From NCBI GenBank assembly GCA_947359465.1, contig OX375872.1, positions 78,785,641 through 78,849,640 on the forward strand: a stretch of 64,000 bases of DNA, written 5' to 3'. Below, one piece after another: positions 9,641-20,762 of the stretch (position 1 is the first letter of the stretch; every line of letters starts with the position of its first letter). The notes beneath the pieces were generated by a model. That model worked only from the letters and a program-made list of their open reading frames with translations. It made no database searches and was not told the origin of the DNA. The position numbers were made by a program, and so were the translations under genes. This DNA comes from Metellina segmentata. Taxonomy: Eukaryota > Arthropoda > Arachnida > Araneae > Tetragnathidae.

Positions 9641-10720
9641 AAAATAAAAATTGGAAAACCAACAGCACTTAAAGAAAATACTAACCATTTACGGATAATA
9701 AACCATGATAATTTTAGGGGAGCTGGATATTTTATGTTTCGCACATCAAGTTAATCATATTTATAGAGTATTATCAACACTTAAGAAAAATACGAAAAAT
9801 AAAGCATCGATAATTTAAGGGAAGCTGGGTATTTCGATTTTCATAGCAGTTTAATCATATTTATTGTTTATTATCACACCCAATGCAAATTCTCTTTCCT
9901 CAAAAATTATTTTTAAGCTAAGTATTTTAGTAGATTGTAATTTTGATCTTTTCCGATCACGCTTCCGTTCATATTTTACTTAAGTCTACCCCCTGAAAGG
10001 AGATCTTAGATTCACTTGGAAATACGCCGCATAAAGATCGAGTTGAAAGCACATATTGGAAAACCAACAGCACTTAACCTCCAAGTCGTTTCGTCGCGAT
10101 ATCTCATAAAACAATGTTTGACCAATTTTTCTGACGAAATATACCGTCCATGAAAATTTGACCAGTTTTTCTAATGACGAGATTTTCCGTCATAAAGTTA
10201 TTTCCAATTTTTTTTTATGGTGACTAGATATTCTGATAAGTTTTCTACTAATGACGATATAGATTGCCCATCAAGATCTGGTCAGTTTGGCTAATAGCGA
10301 GGTACCTCGTCACCACAACTACCAGGAAAGTTAGTGAAAATGCTAGCCATTTTCAAAAAATAAAACTCTGATAATTAAAGGAAAGTGGATATTTTATAAA
10401 TCTCACAACAAGGTTAGTGATATTTACAGTTGATTATAAGCACTTGAGGAAAATGCGAGTCATTTACGAAAAGTAAAACCGGCATAATTTAAGGGAAGCT
10501 GGATATTTTACTACCCTCAAATCAGGTCAGTGAGATTTAGTTTATTATATCTCTAATGCTTGAAGAAGTAAGCCGTTTTGGGATCGAGTTGAAAATAAAA
10601 ATTGTAAAACCAACAGCACAAAATGCCAACCATTTACGATAATACTGATAATTTAATAGAAGTTTGATATTTTATAATCATCATAGAAAAATCAATCTTA
10701 TTTATATTTTGTCATCCGAG
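9641..10720 (+). repeat. Irregular tandem array, about five units, interrupted by a MITE
   Basis: The phrase TTAAGGGAAGCTGGATATTT or a close variant returns at about 9716, 9818, 10375, 10490 and 10655. The upstream phrase AAAACCAACAGCAC is found at about 9658, 10061 and 10606. Units differ in length (roughly 105-165 bp) because some lack one part. The MITE at 10078-10330 lies inside one unit. Confidence 0.8.
10078..10330 (+). mobile_element. TTAA MITE, copy 4, inserted in a tandem unit
   Basis: A 253-bp element starting CCTCCAAGTCGTTTCGTCGC after TTAA (10074-10077) and ending CACAACTACCAGGAAAG before TTAG (10331-10334). It holds CTAATGACGAGATTTTCCGTC, CATCAAGATCTGGTCAG and GCGAGGTACCTCGTC. 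Both sides continue the array unit (CCAACAGCACTTAA on the left, AAAATGCTAGCCATTT on the right), so other units show the unoccupied site. Confidence 0.8.
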
Positions 10721-13040
10721 CCAGTGCTTAAAGGGAGTATTACAATGTGTATAAAAATAGTGTCACGACAAAAAAAAAAGCCGTCGATGTTGCTTCAAAG
10801 TAAACAAAAAATGAAAGCATAAAATCCTTCACACAAAAGAGCCATGTCAGTGAGAGCGCAATGTCCGAAAATCTAAAGTGAAGCCGTTATGAGTTTGTCC
10901 ATCACAGTGAGGAAATGATATATTTATAATATGAGAATGTTCCCTGTCCATCCGAGTCAAACATATCGCTTGTCGCTTTTTAAATTGGCTGCTGTCGACA
11001 GTTCCATTCTTAAGGTTATGTAACCAATACCTTCAAGACAATTTCATCCGCATTTCCAGAAGATCTAGGAGTTGCTTTTTTGTTTACTTCAACGCGAATA
11101 AAAGAAACAAAAACGCATTTTGTAAGCTTTCACTGTCCATTTCCTTTCGAATGAATAGTCGAATGAAAACCAAGATTGATACAAGAAACAAGATAAAGGA
11201 AACATTTGGATTTGTGAAAAAATAAAGCTCGGGAACTCGTAGAGAAGCTACTTTTTGTTCTCAGCGACAAAGTTGTTATTCAGTAGATATTACTATCATT
11301 TTTGGAGCTCAGGCGTGAGCTTTTTTGTCGAGTTCTTTTCCTTTGGTATTTGCAAAGTCGTTTTTTCTTCAAATTTCTGCGATGTATTCCAGATGACAAT
11401 TTCTTTTGAGAGCGTTTCCGTTCTTTAAACATTTATCACATTATACATAACTTCAATGCAAGTCTTTCTTATACCGTCCGATCATCTTCGATAGTCGCCT
11501 ACTCATCCAATTCAGATTTTCTTACAAATATTGTGATTTCAAATCAAGTTGGTATGAGAAAGACATTTTCGGTCACACAACTAATTCTTTTTTTTCCAAT
11601 TTACGAATTGTACCATAGCGTTAACAAAACACAAACAAATCTACAATTTAATTTTGTCTATTCGGTTTGGGGTTTAAAGTTTTAAAATGCATATATATTT
11701 TTCTCTCATTTCAAACCACTTTTCATCTCAAAATTTATTTCCTTGAAATCTGAAGTTCAATGCTTTACTTTTGTAAAAAGAATATTTTGTCACGTTATAT
11801 ATAGCTTATGGTAGTGTTCTTGCGGAGATACTTTTATCCTATACGTATTCCAAACATGACAGTTAGCTTGTCTTTCCAATACGATTTAAGAACTTAGTCA
11901 ATTAAACAAAATTCCTAGGAATTAATTCTGAAAAGATATATTACAATATTGATTATAATTTCAACTATAAATTGCTATAGCAATACGCAAAATTAATGAA
12001 AGAGTAATTTGAAAAACTGATTAATTGAGTAGATGCAAAATGTACTAAAAATAAGTGTTAAAATGAAAAATTACAATCTTTGCATTGCTTTAACATATTA
12101 TTGGCTCAGTGTGTTTCACACGTAAGCCTACTTTAGTTTAAATAATACAGTACAATTGCTTATTCAATGAGATATTTAATCTTCCTATGAAAGGTTATGT
12201 CACGCTAAATGAAGGTGGTGGTAGTGCTTTCACAGCGATGCGTGTTTCCTGTCCACATTCTTAATGTGACATAATTTGACTTGTTTATCAAGTACGATTT
12301 CAGCATTTCGCCAATGAAAATTTTTAAAAATGTGAATTTATGTAAGATAGTTGATTGGTCAACTCCTATTAGATTAAACGCCAATCATATCCAAAGCAGT
12401 GACAAACTACATATTAAGGTAACCCCGATATGCATCGTAAGAAAGGATGTATCCAGCAGGAGTAAATTTTTCATACTGTCTGTTTGTTTGCTTATAATGA
12501 AACTTCAAGTCATAAGATATTTTTTATTCGTATCAGGTTTCATTAAAAATAGTTTTGGTTGTAGATTTAATGACTACATTCACTTATAATTAATGACAAC
12601 ATTCACTTATGATTGGTGTAATTGCCAACATAAATAGAAACAGTTCGGGATAAATACTTTGTGTAATATTTGTTTAACAGAAACACTCTAATATTAAACA
12701 AATAGCTGATTCGCTTATTTGAGATAGATAAAACAAGACTGTTAACATCTTTTATATAAAATGCACTTAAAACAACGTTTTATTTTTAGAGTGGAAATGA
12801 AAATTTCATTTATATGGGATTGTGAAGTTAGAATTGAATAACAAAAAAATATTACCTTTTAAATATCAACAAACATGTTTTGAGAATTTATAAAAATAAA
12901 GATACCCATGATTCAATGTTATTATGTGTCTTCATTTATCTCTATTTTCCTTACTATTTCCTCACATAGCTTTACCTTCCACTTCCCTAGTCACACAGAC
13001 ACAACCTAAAATCTTTTAGAACAGAGTACAAGCTTAAAAT
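10721..13040. other. Long AT-rich stretch, at most a weak 400-bp duplication
   Basis: I see no element family here. Segments near 11810-11890 and 12210-12300 share a loose order of words (GGTAGTG, then a TTTCC/ATCC phrase, then TTATCAAGTACGATTT or CCAATACGATTT), which may be a decayed tandem duplication of about 400 bp. A 102-residue reading frame at 12281-12589 has no recognisable motif. Confidence 0.35.
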
Positions 13041-13720
13041 TCAGGACCCTAGCCAATCTTAGACAGTCGTATTCGACTGCAAAACGCACTTCGATGTGTT
13101 TTCCAAAAATCAAACGTGTTTCCCGTCAACTTGCCCCCACACGACAGCAAAGACAGGGGCACATAAACGTCAAAACATCCCAACAGTCAAAGCATTTTGT
13201 CCCAGCCCCCCGAAGGTTACAATTTGCTGCCCGAGCGTCTCTGTAAAACCCGGCGTTTTCAATATTCCTGATTTGCATAGGAATCCTACCTTGTCAATCG
13301 ACATGTGCCTCTTTGCATCGAAAACAAATACAAGAAAAACAAAGTACCGTGTCTCTTGCTTTTTTTCTAAACAGCTGAAATATTTTACCCCGGCGGAAAC
13401 AAATGGATAGATTGTATTACACCTCCCAATCAACCTTCTTCATATCGAATTACACACATGACTGAGCAAACCTTCTTGCGGTAAGCTCCTTGCTTTTCCA
13501 ATTTCCACGGCTGGGCAGGTCCGAGTCCCTCTACTTGGGCTTTATTATAGATCCCACCCAATATCCCATTTCCAGGATCCCCCGGTTTTTCGCTTGAGCT
13601 CTGATCTTTTAACCATCAATCACTGCAGATCCTTACTTTCCACCGGGCCTATTGTGCATATTTGCAGTCGACTCACTCTACTTCAAGTCGTGAGAGGAAT
13701 GCGGGGCCGACAGCAGAATG
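13041..13720. other. GC-richer single-copy-looking block
   Basis: Less AT-rich than its surroundings, without simple repeats and without a copy elsewhere in the window. Overlapping frames on both strands (13096-13410 plus, 13170-13433 minus) give unrelated peptides without recognisable motifs, and neither has a convincing start or splice context. It could be regulatory DNA, part of an untranslated exon, or an unrecognised old transposon. I cannot decide. Confidence 0.35.
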
Positions 13721-13721
13721 C

Positions 13722-15490
13722 ACCAGTTGAGAACATTTTATCAAACAAACTTGGTTCTTTATTTTCATCTTATTCAAGGATCGCGGATGATACCGTAGGA
13801 AATATCATTACAGTGTTGGTGGGGAGGCTCTAGCCTTGGGTGGTTCCTCTGGAGCATCGGTTGCATCTCTGTTCGATTTGATGGGCTGAGGATACCTTTT
13901 ATCGGGCTGCATTTGAACAAAAATATTAATCGTGTTGTAATGATAGTTACTTCCCAATCTTTGAATGCAGATATTTGCAATATGTTATACTTGTTTATTC
14001 AATGCGGAATGCACCATTGAGAACATTTTATCAAACTCGGTTCTTTATTTTTCATCTTATTCAAGGGTCGCTATTGATACTGTTGATACCGTCGGAAATA
14101 TCACTATGGTGTTGGTGATCACATCGGGTTGCATTTCTGTTCGACTTGATGCGCGGAGACAATACCTTTTTTCGGGCTGCATTCGAACAGAAATATTAAT
14201 CGTCTTGTAATGATATTTACTTGCCAATCTTTTGATGCAGATTTGCATCATGTTATACTAGTTTTTTCAATGCGTGTATTTACATGTGGCTTTAAGATAC
14301 TTATTTTTTGCTCACCAGAACACTTGTTCACTATCGAGTCTTTTGATGCGTTGACGACAAAAAAATATTTTTATATCTGGGTTGCCTAGCTGCATTTCAA
14401 TCGTTGCATTAATTGTCACTTAAAAATATTTTCTCCCAGATCTTTTGATAAAAATTTGTACAATTAGTACAAAAATACGTATTTTTTTTTTATTGAATAC
14501 ATGTATTTAAATGCGGGCTTAAGAAAAGTATTTGTTGCACAACAGATAGAGAAAACATTTCTCTAATATTGTTTCTCTAGTTCTTTGCTGCAATGTTTGT
14601 CAAAATCTATTTTAAAATTTGAACTGAGTAGCTGCATTCCAATAGTTATACATTGATTGTCGTGAAAGAATCTCTCTCTTAGCTTTTGATATAGATTTGT
14701 ATCACAATAATAAAAATGCTTATTTGTATATTCAATACGTGTATTTACATGCGGGCTTAATAAACTTATTTGTTACGCACCAATGAGTGATCGATCACTT
14801 TTACACCATAAGTGACGCTGTCTTTGCTGCATTGACTGTCGAAACAGATTTCGAAATCTGAACTGCCTAACTGAATTCCAACAGCTATAATTAATCGTCG
14901 TGTAAGAATATATGCTCACCAATCTTGATATACATTCTCATCACTGACACAAATACGTATTTATTTAATACGTTTATTTCCATCCATGCTTAAGAAGCTT
15001 ATGTGTTGCACACCAGAGATCACTTTTCTACTATACGTGACGTATTACATTGGCTGTCAAAACAGGTTTTAAAATCTGTCTTGCCTAGATCAGCTGTGAC
15101 CCATATCCTTTTAGGATTGAAAATCTAATAGTTGCATTTATAATCTTGTAAGAATATTTACTCTCCGTCTTTTGATAGAGATTTTTATAATTAATACAAA
15201 AAAACGTATTGATTTATTTAATACGTGTATTTACATGAGCGGATTTAAGAAAGCTATTTGTTGCTCTTCGGAACATTTTTTCACTATCGGTGATCTCGTT
15301 CTTTGCTGCATTGGCTGTCAAAACATGTTTAAAATTTAAATTGCCTAGCTGCATTCTAACAGTTATATTCTAATCATCGTGGTACGAATATTTACTCGCG
15401 CCAATCTTGATACAGATATTCATCACTACAAAAATGAGTGTTTGCTTATTTAATACGTGTATTTATTTTCGGGCTTAAGAAACTTATTTG
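13722..15490 (+). repeat. Satellite-like tandem array, units of about 230-275 bp
   Basis: The first two units begin with AGAATGCACCAGTTGAGAAC (13722) and GGAATGCACCATTGAGAAC (about 14000). The following units share the phrase ACGTGTATTTACATGCGGGC and its variants at about 14274, 14502, 14739, 14970, 15221 and 15456. Within a unit the order is GGGCTTAAGAAACTTATTTG, TTGCACACCAGAG, TCTTTGCTGCATTGGCTGTC, GCCTAGCTGCATTCCAA, AATCGTCGTGTAAGAATATT and CAATCTTTTGATACAGATTT. Units have diverged by roughly a fifth to a quarter by eye, so the array is old. Confidence 0.9.
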
Positions 15491-15500
15491 CTATTATACT

Positions 15501-15625
15501 TCTTCATCTGACCGCATCTCAAAATTATGAGGCGTCCTTGAATCTTTCCCTTAAGGATTGATCTCGAAACGTTGGCAATTGCCTGTTGTGCTGCTCCATT
15601 GCGACGTTAATTACCAACCTATTAT
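15501..15625 (+). mobile_element. SINE family A, 3' fragment
   Basis: Contains CATCTGACCGCATCTCAAAA, TTAAGGATTGATCTCG, TGTTGTGCTGCTCCATTGCG and CGACGTTAATTACCAACC, all in the order of the 3' half of the full copy at 32386-32705. The head is missing, as expected for a 5'-truncated retroposon. Confidence 0.75.
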
Positions 15626-16517
15626 TATCAGCGATCTAGTTTTGCATTGATTTTCAAAATATGATTTAAATTTTTTACTATCAAATTTCCAAAAGGCTTA
15701 CAGAGGATCGCTGATAGTTTCTAACCGAATTTTGAGAAGTTGATTCAAACTTTTAAAACCAAATGGGTTAAATAAATTTAAGCAAAAATAAACATTAAAA
15801 GTCCCATGATAAAAAACTCTTTTACTACTAAAAAACAGTCGCAACTAAGCAGGATTTAAATACTTAGTGAAGCTAAACGATGATTAATCTACTTTAGAAG
15901 TTTAAAACATATGTACTAGAAGAAAAATCAGTTACACAAACCTTTCATCACGAGAAAAAAGATTTTAAAAAGGGCGTTTGGAAACAAAGCAGGAAGTTTT
16001 ATTAAAGACTAACTGTGAATAATACTTCGGCTACTATGCTAGACATAAATTCCGTCAGGAATTAAATGCAGACTGACAGAAAGAGTAGTGATCCACCAAG
16101 TATAAAACACCCTACTGCGCTCGGCTATTGTCAACTAAATGGATGATGAATGGCGGACTTATTTAAAAGTGAGAACAGAGCATATCTCCGACACATTTCG
16201 TGAAAACTCATAATAAATCATTGATCTTATACCCCATTTGTGAAACCCGTGCCTTTTTGACACTGAACCCTCGTTATGACGACGGATATAAATTTTAGTT
16301 GCCCAAAACCCAAAAGGGCATGGATGTTAAAGAGTTTGGTACCGTGTGTTCAGAGGGAGCAAAAGGGAATCGCTCAAAAGTGTATACTTTCATAATTTTA
16401 TTTATTGCTCTGCCGTTGGTTGTAATACTAGTAGCGAAAGTTGATTAAATAGATGGATAGGGTGGACGAAATTTCTTAAGAAAAAGCAGAATTTTTGCCC
16501 CATTCATATTTTTTATT
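15626..16517. other. Spacer, nothing recognised
   Basis: AT-rich sequence without identified repeats, RNA genes or coding signal. Confidence 0.4.
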
Positions 16518-16521
16518 TTAA

Positions 16522-16680
16522 CCCTGCGAGTTGTTTCGATGAGATGTCTCGTTTATCATAATCTGACCTATTTGACTAAGGACGATATATCTCGTCAATA
16601 AGTTATTACCGATTTTTTGATGATGGCAAGATCACTATCTGGTCAGTTTTCTTCTAATGACGAGATATCTCGTTTATCAC
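16522..16680 (+). mobile_element. TTAA MITE, copy 5, joined to repeat D
   Basis: Starts with TTAA (16518-16521) and CCCTGCGAGTTGTTTCGATG. It contains GGACGATATATCTCGTC, GATGATGGCAAGATCACTAT and TTCTAATGACGAGATATCTC. Where other copies continue to the right end, this one passes straight into repeat D (16690-16885). Confidence 0.7.
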
Positions 16681-16689
16681 TGCATTACT

Positions 16690-16885
16690 TACTAAAAGTC
16701 AAGAAATTTCCGAGTATTATAGTTTTTCTTATACCTCACAAAACATAATGACTTGGTAGCCACATCTATTCATTGAAAAATTCCTAGGAAAGGTTATATT
16801 GGTCCAGGTGGTCAAAACTAGTTAGAAGTTATGCATGAAAAACTGGAGGTTTCAGAATCAATATATATATACATGTGAACCCCCG
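16690..16885 (+). repeat. Dispersed repeat D, copy 3
   Basis: Matches the copies at 6318-6485 and 7025-7255: GTCAAGAAATTTCCGAGTAT, CCTCACAAAACATAATGAC, GGTTATATTGGTCCAGGTGG, CTAGTTAGAAGTTATGCATG and ATACATGTGAACCCC. It follows directly on a MITE copy that lacks its right end. Confidence 0.65.
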
Positions 16886-17510
16886 TTTTAAAATAGTATT
16901 GTTGCCTAAATTTGACTAGTAATTGACCAATTTCACTTAAGAAGAAAACAAAAACGATGTGGACGAAATGGAAACAACAATTCTTTCGTTTTATTATAGC
17001 AACTTCGAATTTCTATTTTGTTTTCTTAGAGGATCTTTTATTCTTTTTGTGTTTGTTTCTACACTCACAAGCTGAAACGTTTATAATTTAAATACCTTTC
17101 GCAAATAAATAAATAACCCCATTTCTCTAACGACACGATATTTTCGTCTGGATTGTTGTTCTGCTTGATTGTACTACACCCCCATCTCATTTGGCGTGTT
17201 TAACGGTCTAGAAGAGAAATGTCCGGATTTTTTTCATTTCATTTCGAATCACTTAGGCTTTTGTACGTCTTTTCACAAAGGCTCATTAACTGTCTAAGAA
17301 TAGGAAAGTTTGAAATCATGTGTAATACTGTTTTACCTTTCCAGAGCTTCAATTTGTTTCGGTGAACAATAACGAAGGAAGGTTTAGAATCACAAGAAAA
17401 ATCCTGACACCAAACGTGTAATATAGAAACTTATCCATTAAACGAAGATAAATAATTTTTATCATAACTTTTACGTTTAAATTTACATTTATTTCTTCCA
17501 CCTGTTATTC
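16886..17510. other. Spacer, nothing recognised
   Basis: No repeat or gene recognised. Confidence 0.4.
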
Positions 17511-17585
17511 AGGGTTGGATCCCGAACCGCCAACCATAACCCGTGGTATTCCTTCAGTGCGGCGTGAATTCAACTCCCTACTTCT
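17511..17585 (+). mobile_element. SINE family A, 3' end fragment
   Basis: GGGTTGGATCCCGAACCGCC, CAACCATAACCCGTGGTATT and CAGTGCGGCGTGAATTCAAC correspond to the last 75 bases of family A (GGGATTGATCCCGGACCGTC, CCAATAGCCC, CAGTGCGACGTTAATTAACT). Confidence 0.65.
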
Positions 17586-17709
17586 TCCACCTATTCTATA
17601 TAAATAAGGATGGAGTGTTTGTTTGTACAATGAATATTTTCAACCCATTTCAAGTTTCTATCCGTTTTGCACCTTTCTGTTACCAAATCCGTCTCTTGCA
17701 CGTTTGGTG

Positions 17710-17944
17710 TCTGTATGTCTATCTGTTGAGCTGTCTATCTGTTCATCTGTCTGTTCATCTGTCTATCTGTTCATCTGTCTGTCTGTTCATCTGTCTATCT
17801 GTTCATCTGTCTGTTTGTTCATCTGTCTATCTGTCTGTCTGTTCATTTGTCTGTCTGTTCATTTGTCTGTCTGTCTGTCTGTTCATCTGTCTGTCTGTCT
17901 GTTCATCTGTCTGTCTGTCTGTTCATCTGTCTGTCTGTATGTGT
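17710..17944. repeat. (CTGT/CATCTGT) tetranucleotide-type minisatellite
   Basis: About 235 bp composed of CTGT, CTAT and TTCATCTGT words, with higher-order units such as CTGTCTGTCTGTTCATCTGT. Cys/Ser/Leu/Val-rich frames through it (17543-18025) are repeat artefacts. Confidence 0.95.
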
Positions 17945-19484
17945 GTGCCCAATGCACATCCACACGGTTTAATATATTGTCATGAAACTGCATACTATGA
18001 GTACTTACATTCATTTAGTGACTGAACTTGGTTGTGTAAGTCTGTCCGTTCTATGTTCGATTTTGCGTTTGTGTATTTGAGCAGGCATCACATGAATTTT
18101 ACTCCATATATTTAATTACAATGTCCTTTATTTTATGCATCATATATTAATTTAGGGAATGCAGTATTCAACGTTTCTTTGTTTCAATAATTAGATCAGT
18201 TTCATTCTAAAACATCTGAGTAAGTTTACTTAAATCAACCATAATTTGGAAGTTTTGGAAAACCTGGAATGTATGTTAAGTATTACGATTACTTGGATTA
18301 TTTTACCAGTACTGCTAAAAAGCAATTATTTTTACAAAAATTATATTTTTTATGGAATTTCAACTCCGATACTTTATTTATTTCGAGTCTTGTTTTTGTT
18401 TTTTACGAAATATAAACTATTTCTGAATAATTCGGACAAACAATATTTTTCAAAGAACTGGAACGGAACTCGTGTTGGTTGTTCACGCGCGCGTGCAGTG
18501 ATATTTTCTGTTTCTTTCACTTGGAATTAATTTCGCATTTATGAATTTTGTGCACTTTAATTGTAAATAGTGGCAACAATGCGATATTAAGAGATAAAAA
18601 ATAATCTCGAATATCTTGAGAACAATGTTAATCCCGACAGCTTCTATTTTGTTTTATTTCGTTGTTTTCTGTTTTTTTTTTCTGCTTTAAATATTTACTA
18701 TTTTAATAAATTGCATTTCCTTTTCATCACATGTAACATCACCACAAAGTATTCGATGAAAAGTGGAAAGTAAGTCTGACTAAAGCAAATTTTAAGTGTA
18801 ATTATTGCCGTTATTGGAATAGTAACGTAAAAAAAAATTCTCAACTTGAGTTTTTGAAGTATTAAGATTCTTTGTCATAATAACAGGATGTTAAGCTGGA
18901 TTAGTTTACGAATTGAAGCTATATTTAACCAATTTATTATATATGTCAAAAGTTAATTGAAAACAAGGATTTTTTTAAAACAACTATGTCTAATTGACTT
19001 ACTATTTTTTAAATGGTAATAGGTTACTCTTAGGGGAAGGTCTGTACTGAAGACATTCATTTTTAAACGAGTTTTTTTATTATTAGCGTGTAACAAAATT
19101 AAATTTTCACGAACAAATTTATTCGCCTTAAAACATGTTGCATGCTTTATGCAAGAGCTCCCAAGAAAAAAAAAATTGTTTTGTTGGCTACGAGTTCGAG
19201 AGTACTCGCCGTATATAAGTCAATTTTATGACTTAAGTTAAGCATGAAATAACTTAAGAAAGGGAATTTCAAATCCCCCAAAAAATCGTAGTTTGTAGTA
19301 GTATTTTACAAACGACTTTTCGTCATTTTGTAGCTTTCTCATACAGCAAGGGTGCGATGTATGCGTTTTACATGTGTGGATATGCATTTGTGGGATCTGT
19401 GTTTAAAGTATGTTGTACAAATTATAAAGCTGTCGAAAAGGTGTTAAAATATTAATTACTCTACGAAAGACAAAATTGATTATA

Positions 19485-20010
19485 CTAGGGTCGTTCTGAA
19501 AATAATACCCGTTTTAAAATAAAATTCAGATCAATTAAAATTTTTCAATCGCACTTTTTACTTTACATTTTTATACATTGTACTACTTTTCTTCATAGTG
19601 CTCTTGCAAATTTAAACATTTGTCGTATCTTGTTACGAGCTTTTTAATACTAACGTCATGTTCATCTGCCTCCAGTCCATTGCGATAAACAGCAACAACG
19701 TCTTTAAGTCAACAACGTCCTCATCGCTCGCAAAATGTTTCCCACTCAGAAACTCTGTAAGTTTTGTGAACAAATGAAAGTCACTGTCACCAATGAAAGT
19801 CACCAATCTCACTTCACATTTGCCCGACACGCTCGATTTTTTTGGACGTTTTATTTGTTTACCAAAACAACAATAACCGTTATACTGCGATGTAATTCAG
19901 TAGACAACTGGCAAACGAGTCCCTAAACCTGGTTGACTTTCACTGATGCACCTTCCACTGTCATAGTGGTGGGCGTGCTCAAACGGGTATTACTTTCCGA
20001 ACAACCTTCG
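19485..20010 (-). mobile_element. Internally deleted mariner element, 526 bp
   Basis: Inverted ends: CTAGGGTCGTTCTGAAAATA at the left and, on the other strand, CGAAGGTTGTTCGGAAAGTA at the right, both continuing ATACCCGTTT. TA lies on each side (19483-19484 and 20011-20012). Autonomous mariners are about 1.3 kb, so roughly 0.8 kb has been lost. The remaining coding part is the transposase C-terminus on the minus strand. The related segment at about 1100-1125 lacks the element, giving the pre-insertion site. Confidence 0.92.
19583..19830 (-). pseudogene. Mariner transposase C-terminal remnant
   Basis: Read on the minus strand, the frame carries SDFHLFTKLTEFLSGKHFAS followed by DEDV, which corresponds to the region of mariner transposases holding the last catalytic Asp (usual form SPDLAPSDFHLF). 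After a one-base frame slip near the DEDV residues it continues LEADEHDVSIKKLVTRYDKC and LNLQEHYEEK, then a stop at 19583-19585. The KLVxRYDKCLNL motif is a family signature. The DNA-binding domain and the first two catalytic Asp residues are gone, so no activity is possible. Confidence 0.92.
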
Positions 20011-20081
20011 TATATTCAGATCATTTCTTGAATCTAGAAATAACGAATTCAATCCGAGTTAGGTCGGGTATTTCTGCTAGT

Positions 20082-20762
20082 TATAAATATAATCTATTAG
20101 AAAGTCGTTTCATTTATATTTTTTAAGATATTTCTATTAACATTTATAAGAGTTTTATTACACATTTTAGTGAATAGTTTTTTTCCACATAAAAGTCTCA
20201 AACTCATTTGAGTTGTTAAAGCAATAATGCTCAACTTTTCATACAGAGTATCGTTTCTTTGAAAGAAATGCAAAGAAACTCGTTTCCATCCTTATACAGC
20301 TATTATAAATACATCGGATTAGAAAACCGCTTCGCTTACAAGATATTTCTACAAACAATTATTAAGGTTTTTATTACTAATTTTAGTGAATAATTATTTG
20401 AGATCGAAAAGTCTCAAACTCATTTGATATTTTTATAGCACATGCTCGACTATTCAAAAAGAGTATTGCTTAGAAGAGCATTGTTAGAGAGTTGTTTGAA
20501 TTAAAGAGAAAACCATACAAATATACTTACTTCTTTAACGTTTTAGCTATTATAAATATAATAGATTTAAGAACCGCTTCATTTACAAGTCTTGAGAAAT
20601 TTCTATTTACGTTTATAAACGTTATTAGTGAATAATTATTTGCCAAAGAAAAGTCTCCAACTCCTTTTGAGTATTTTAAAGCGATAATGTTCAACTGTTC
20701 AAAACGAGTATCGTTACTTCGACAGTAAAACCAAAAAACGTGTTTCCTTCCCTGGAAAAACG
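20082..20762 (+). repeat. Tandem array, three units of about 200-250 bp
   Basis: Units start with (C)TATTATAAATA(T/C)A at about 20082, 20300 and 20550. Shared words in order: GAACCGCTTCATTTACAAG, ATTTCTATTTACGTTTATA, TTTTAGTGAATAATTATTTG, AAAAGTCTCAAACTCATTTG, TAAAGCGATAATGCTCAACT, AACGAGTATCGTT and CTCGTTTCCATCCTT. The middle unit is the most diverged. Confidence 0.85.

Larger units (their letters stand above)
18190..20075 (+). repeat. 1.1 kb dispersed repeat, copy B, interrupted by a mariner
   Basis: Same-orientation relative of 1-1160. Start CAGTTTCATTCTAAAACATC, later TCAACCATAATTTGGAAG and TTTATTTCGAGTCTTG, then TGTTGGTTGTTCACGCG, and TACAGCAAGGGTGCGATGTA, ending TTAGGTCGGGTATTTCTG. It is longer than copy A because of about 300 bases of extra or diverged sequence near 18890-19130 and the 526-bp mariner at 19485-20010. 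Confidence 0.8.

Noticed and set aside
13096..13433. Overlapping frames of about 100 residues on both strands as a gene
   Set aside because: Neither has a recognisable motif and they lie on opposite strands over the same bases. Only the block itself is recorded.
9641..15490. CRISPR-like array
   Set aside because: Units are long, diverged and contiguous without spacer/repeat alternation, and the genome is eukaryotic.
17543..18025. 160-residue Cys/Ser/Val-rich frame resembling a secreted Cys-rich protein
   Set aside because: The composition comes from the CTGT/CATCTGT minisatellite, and two different frames give the same kind of peptide.
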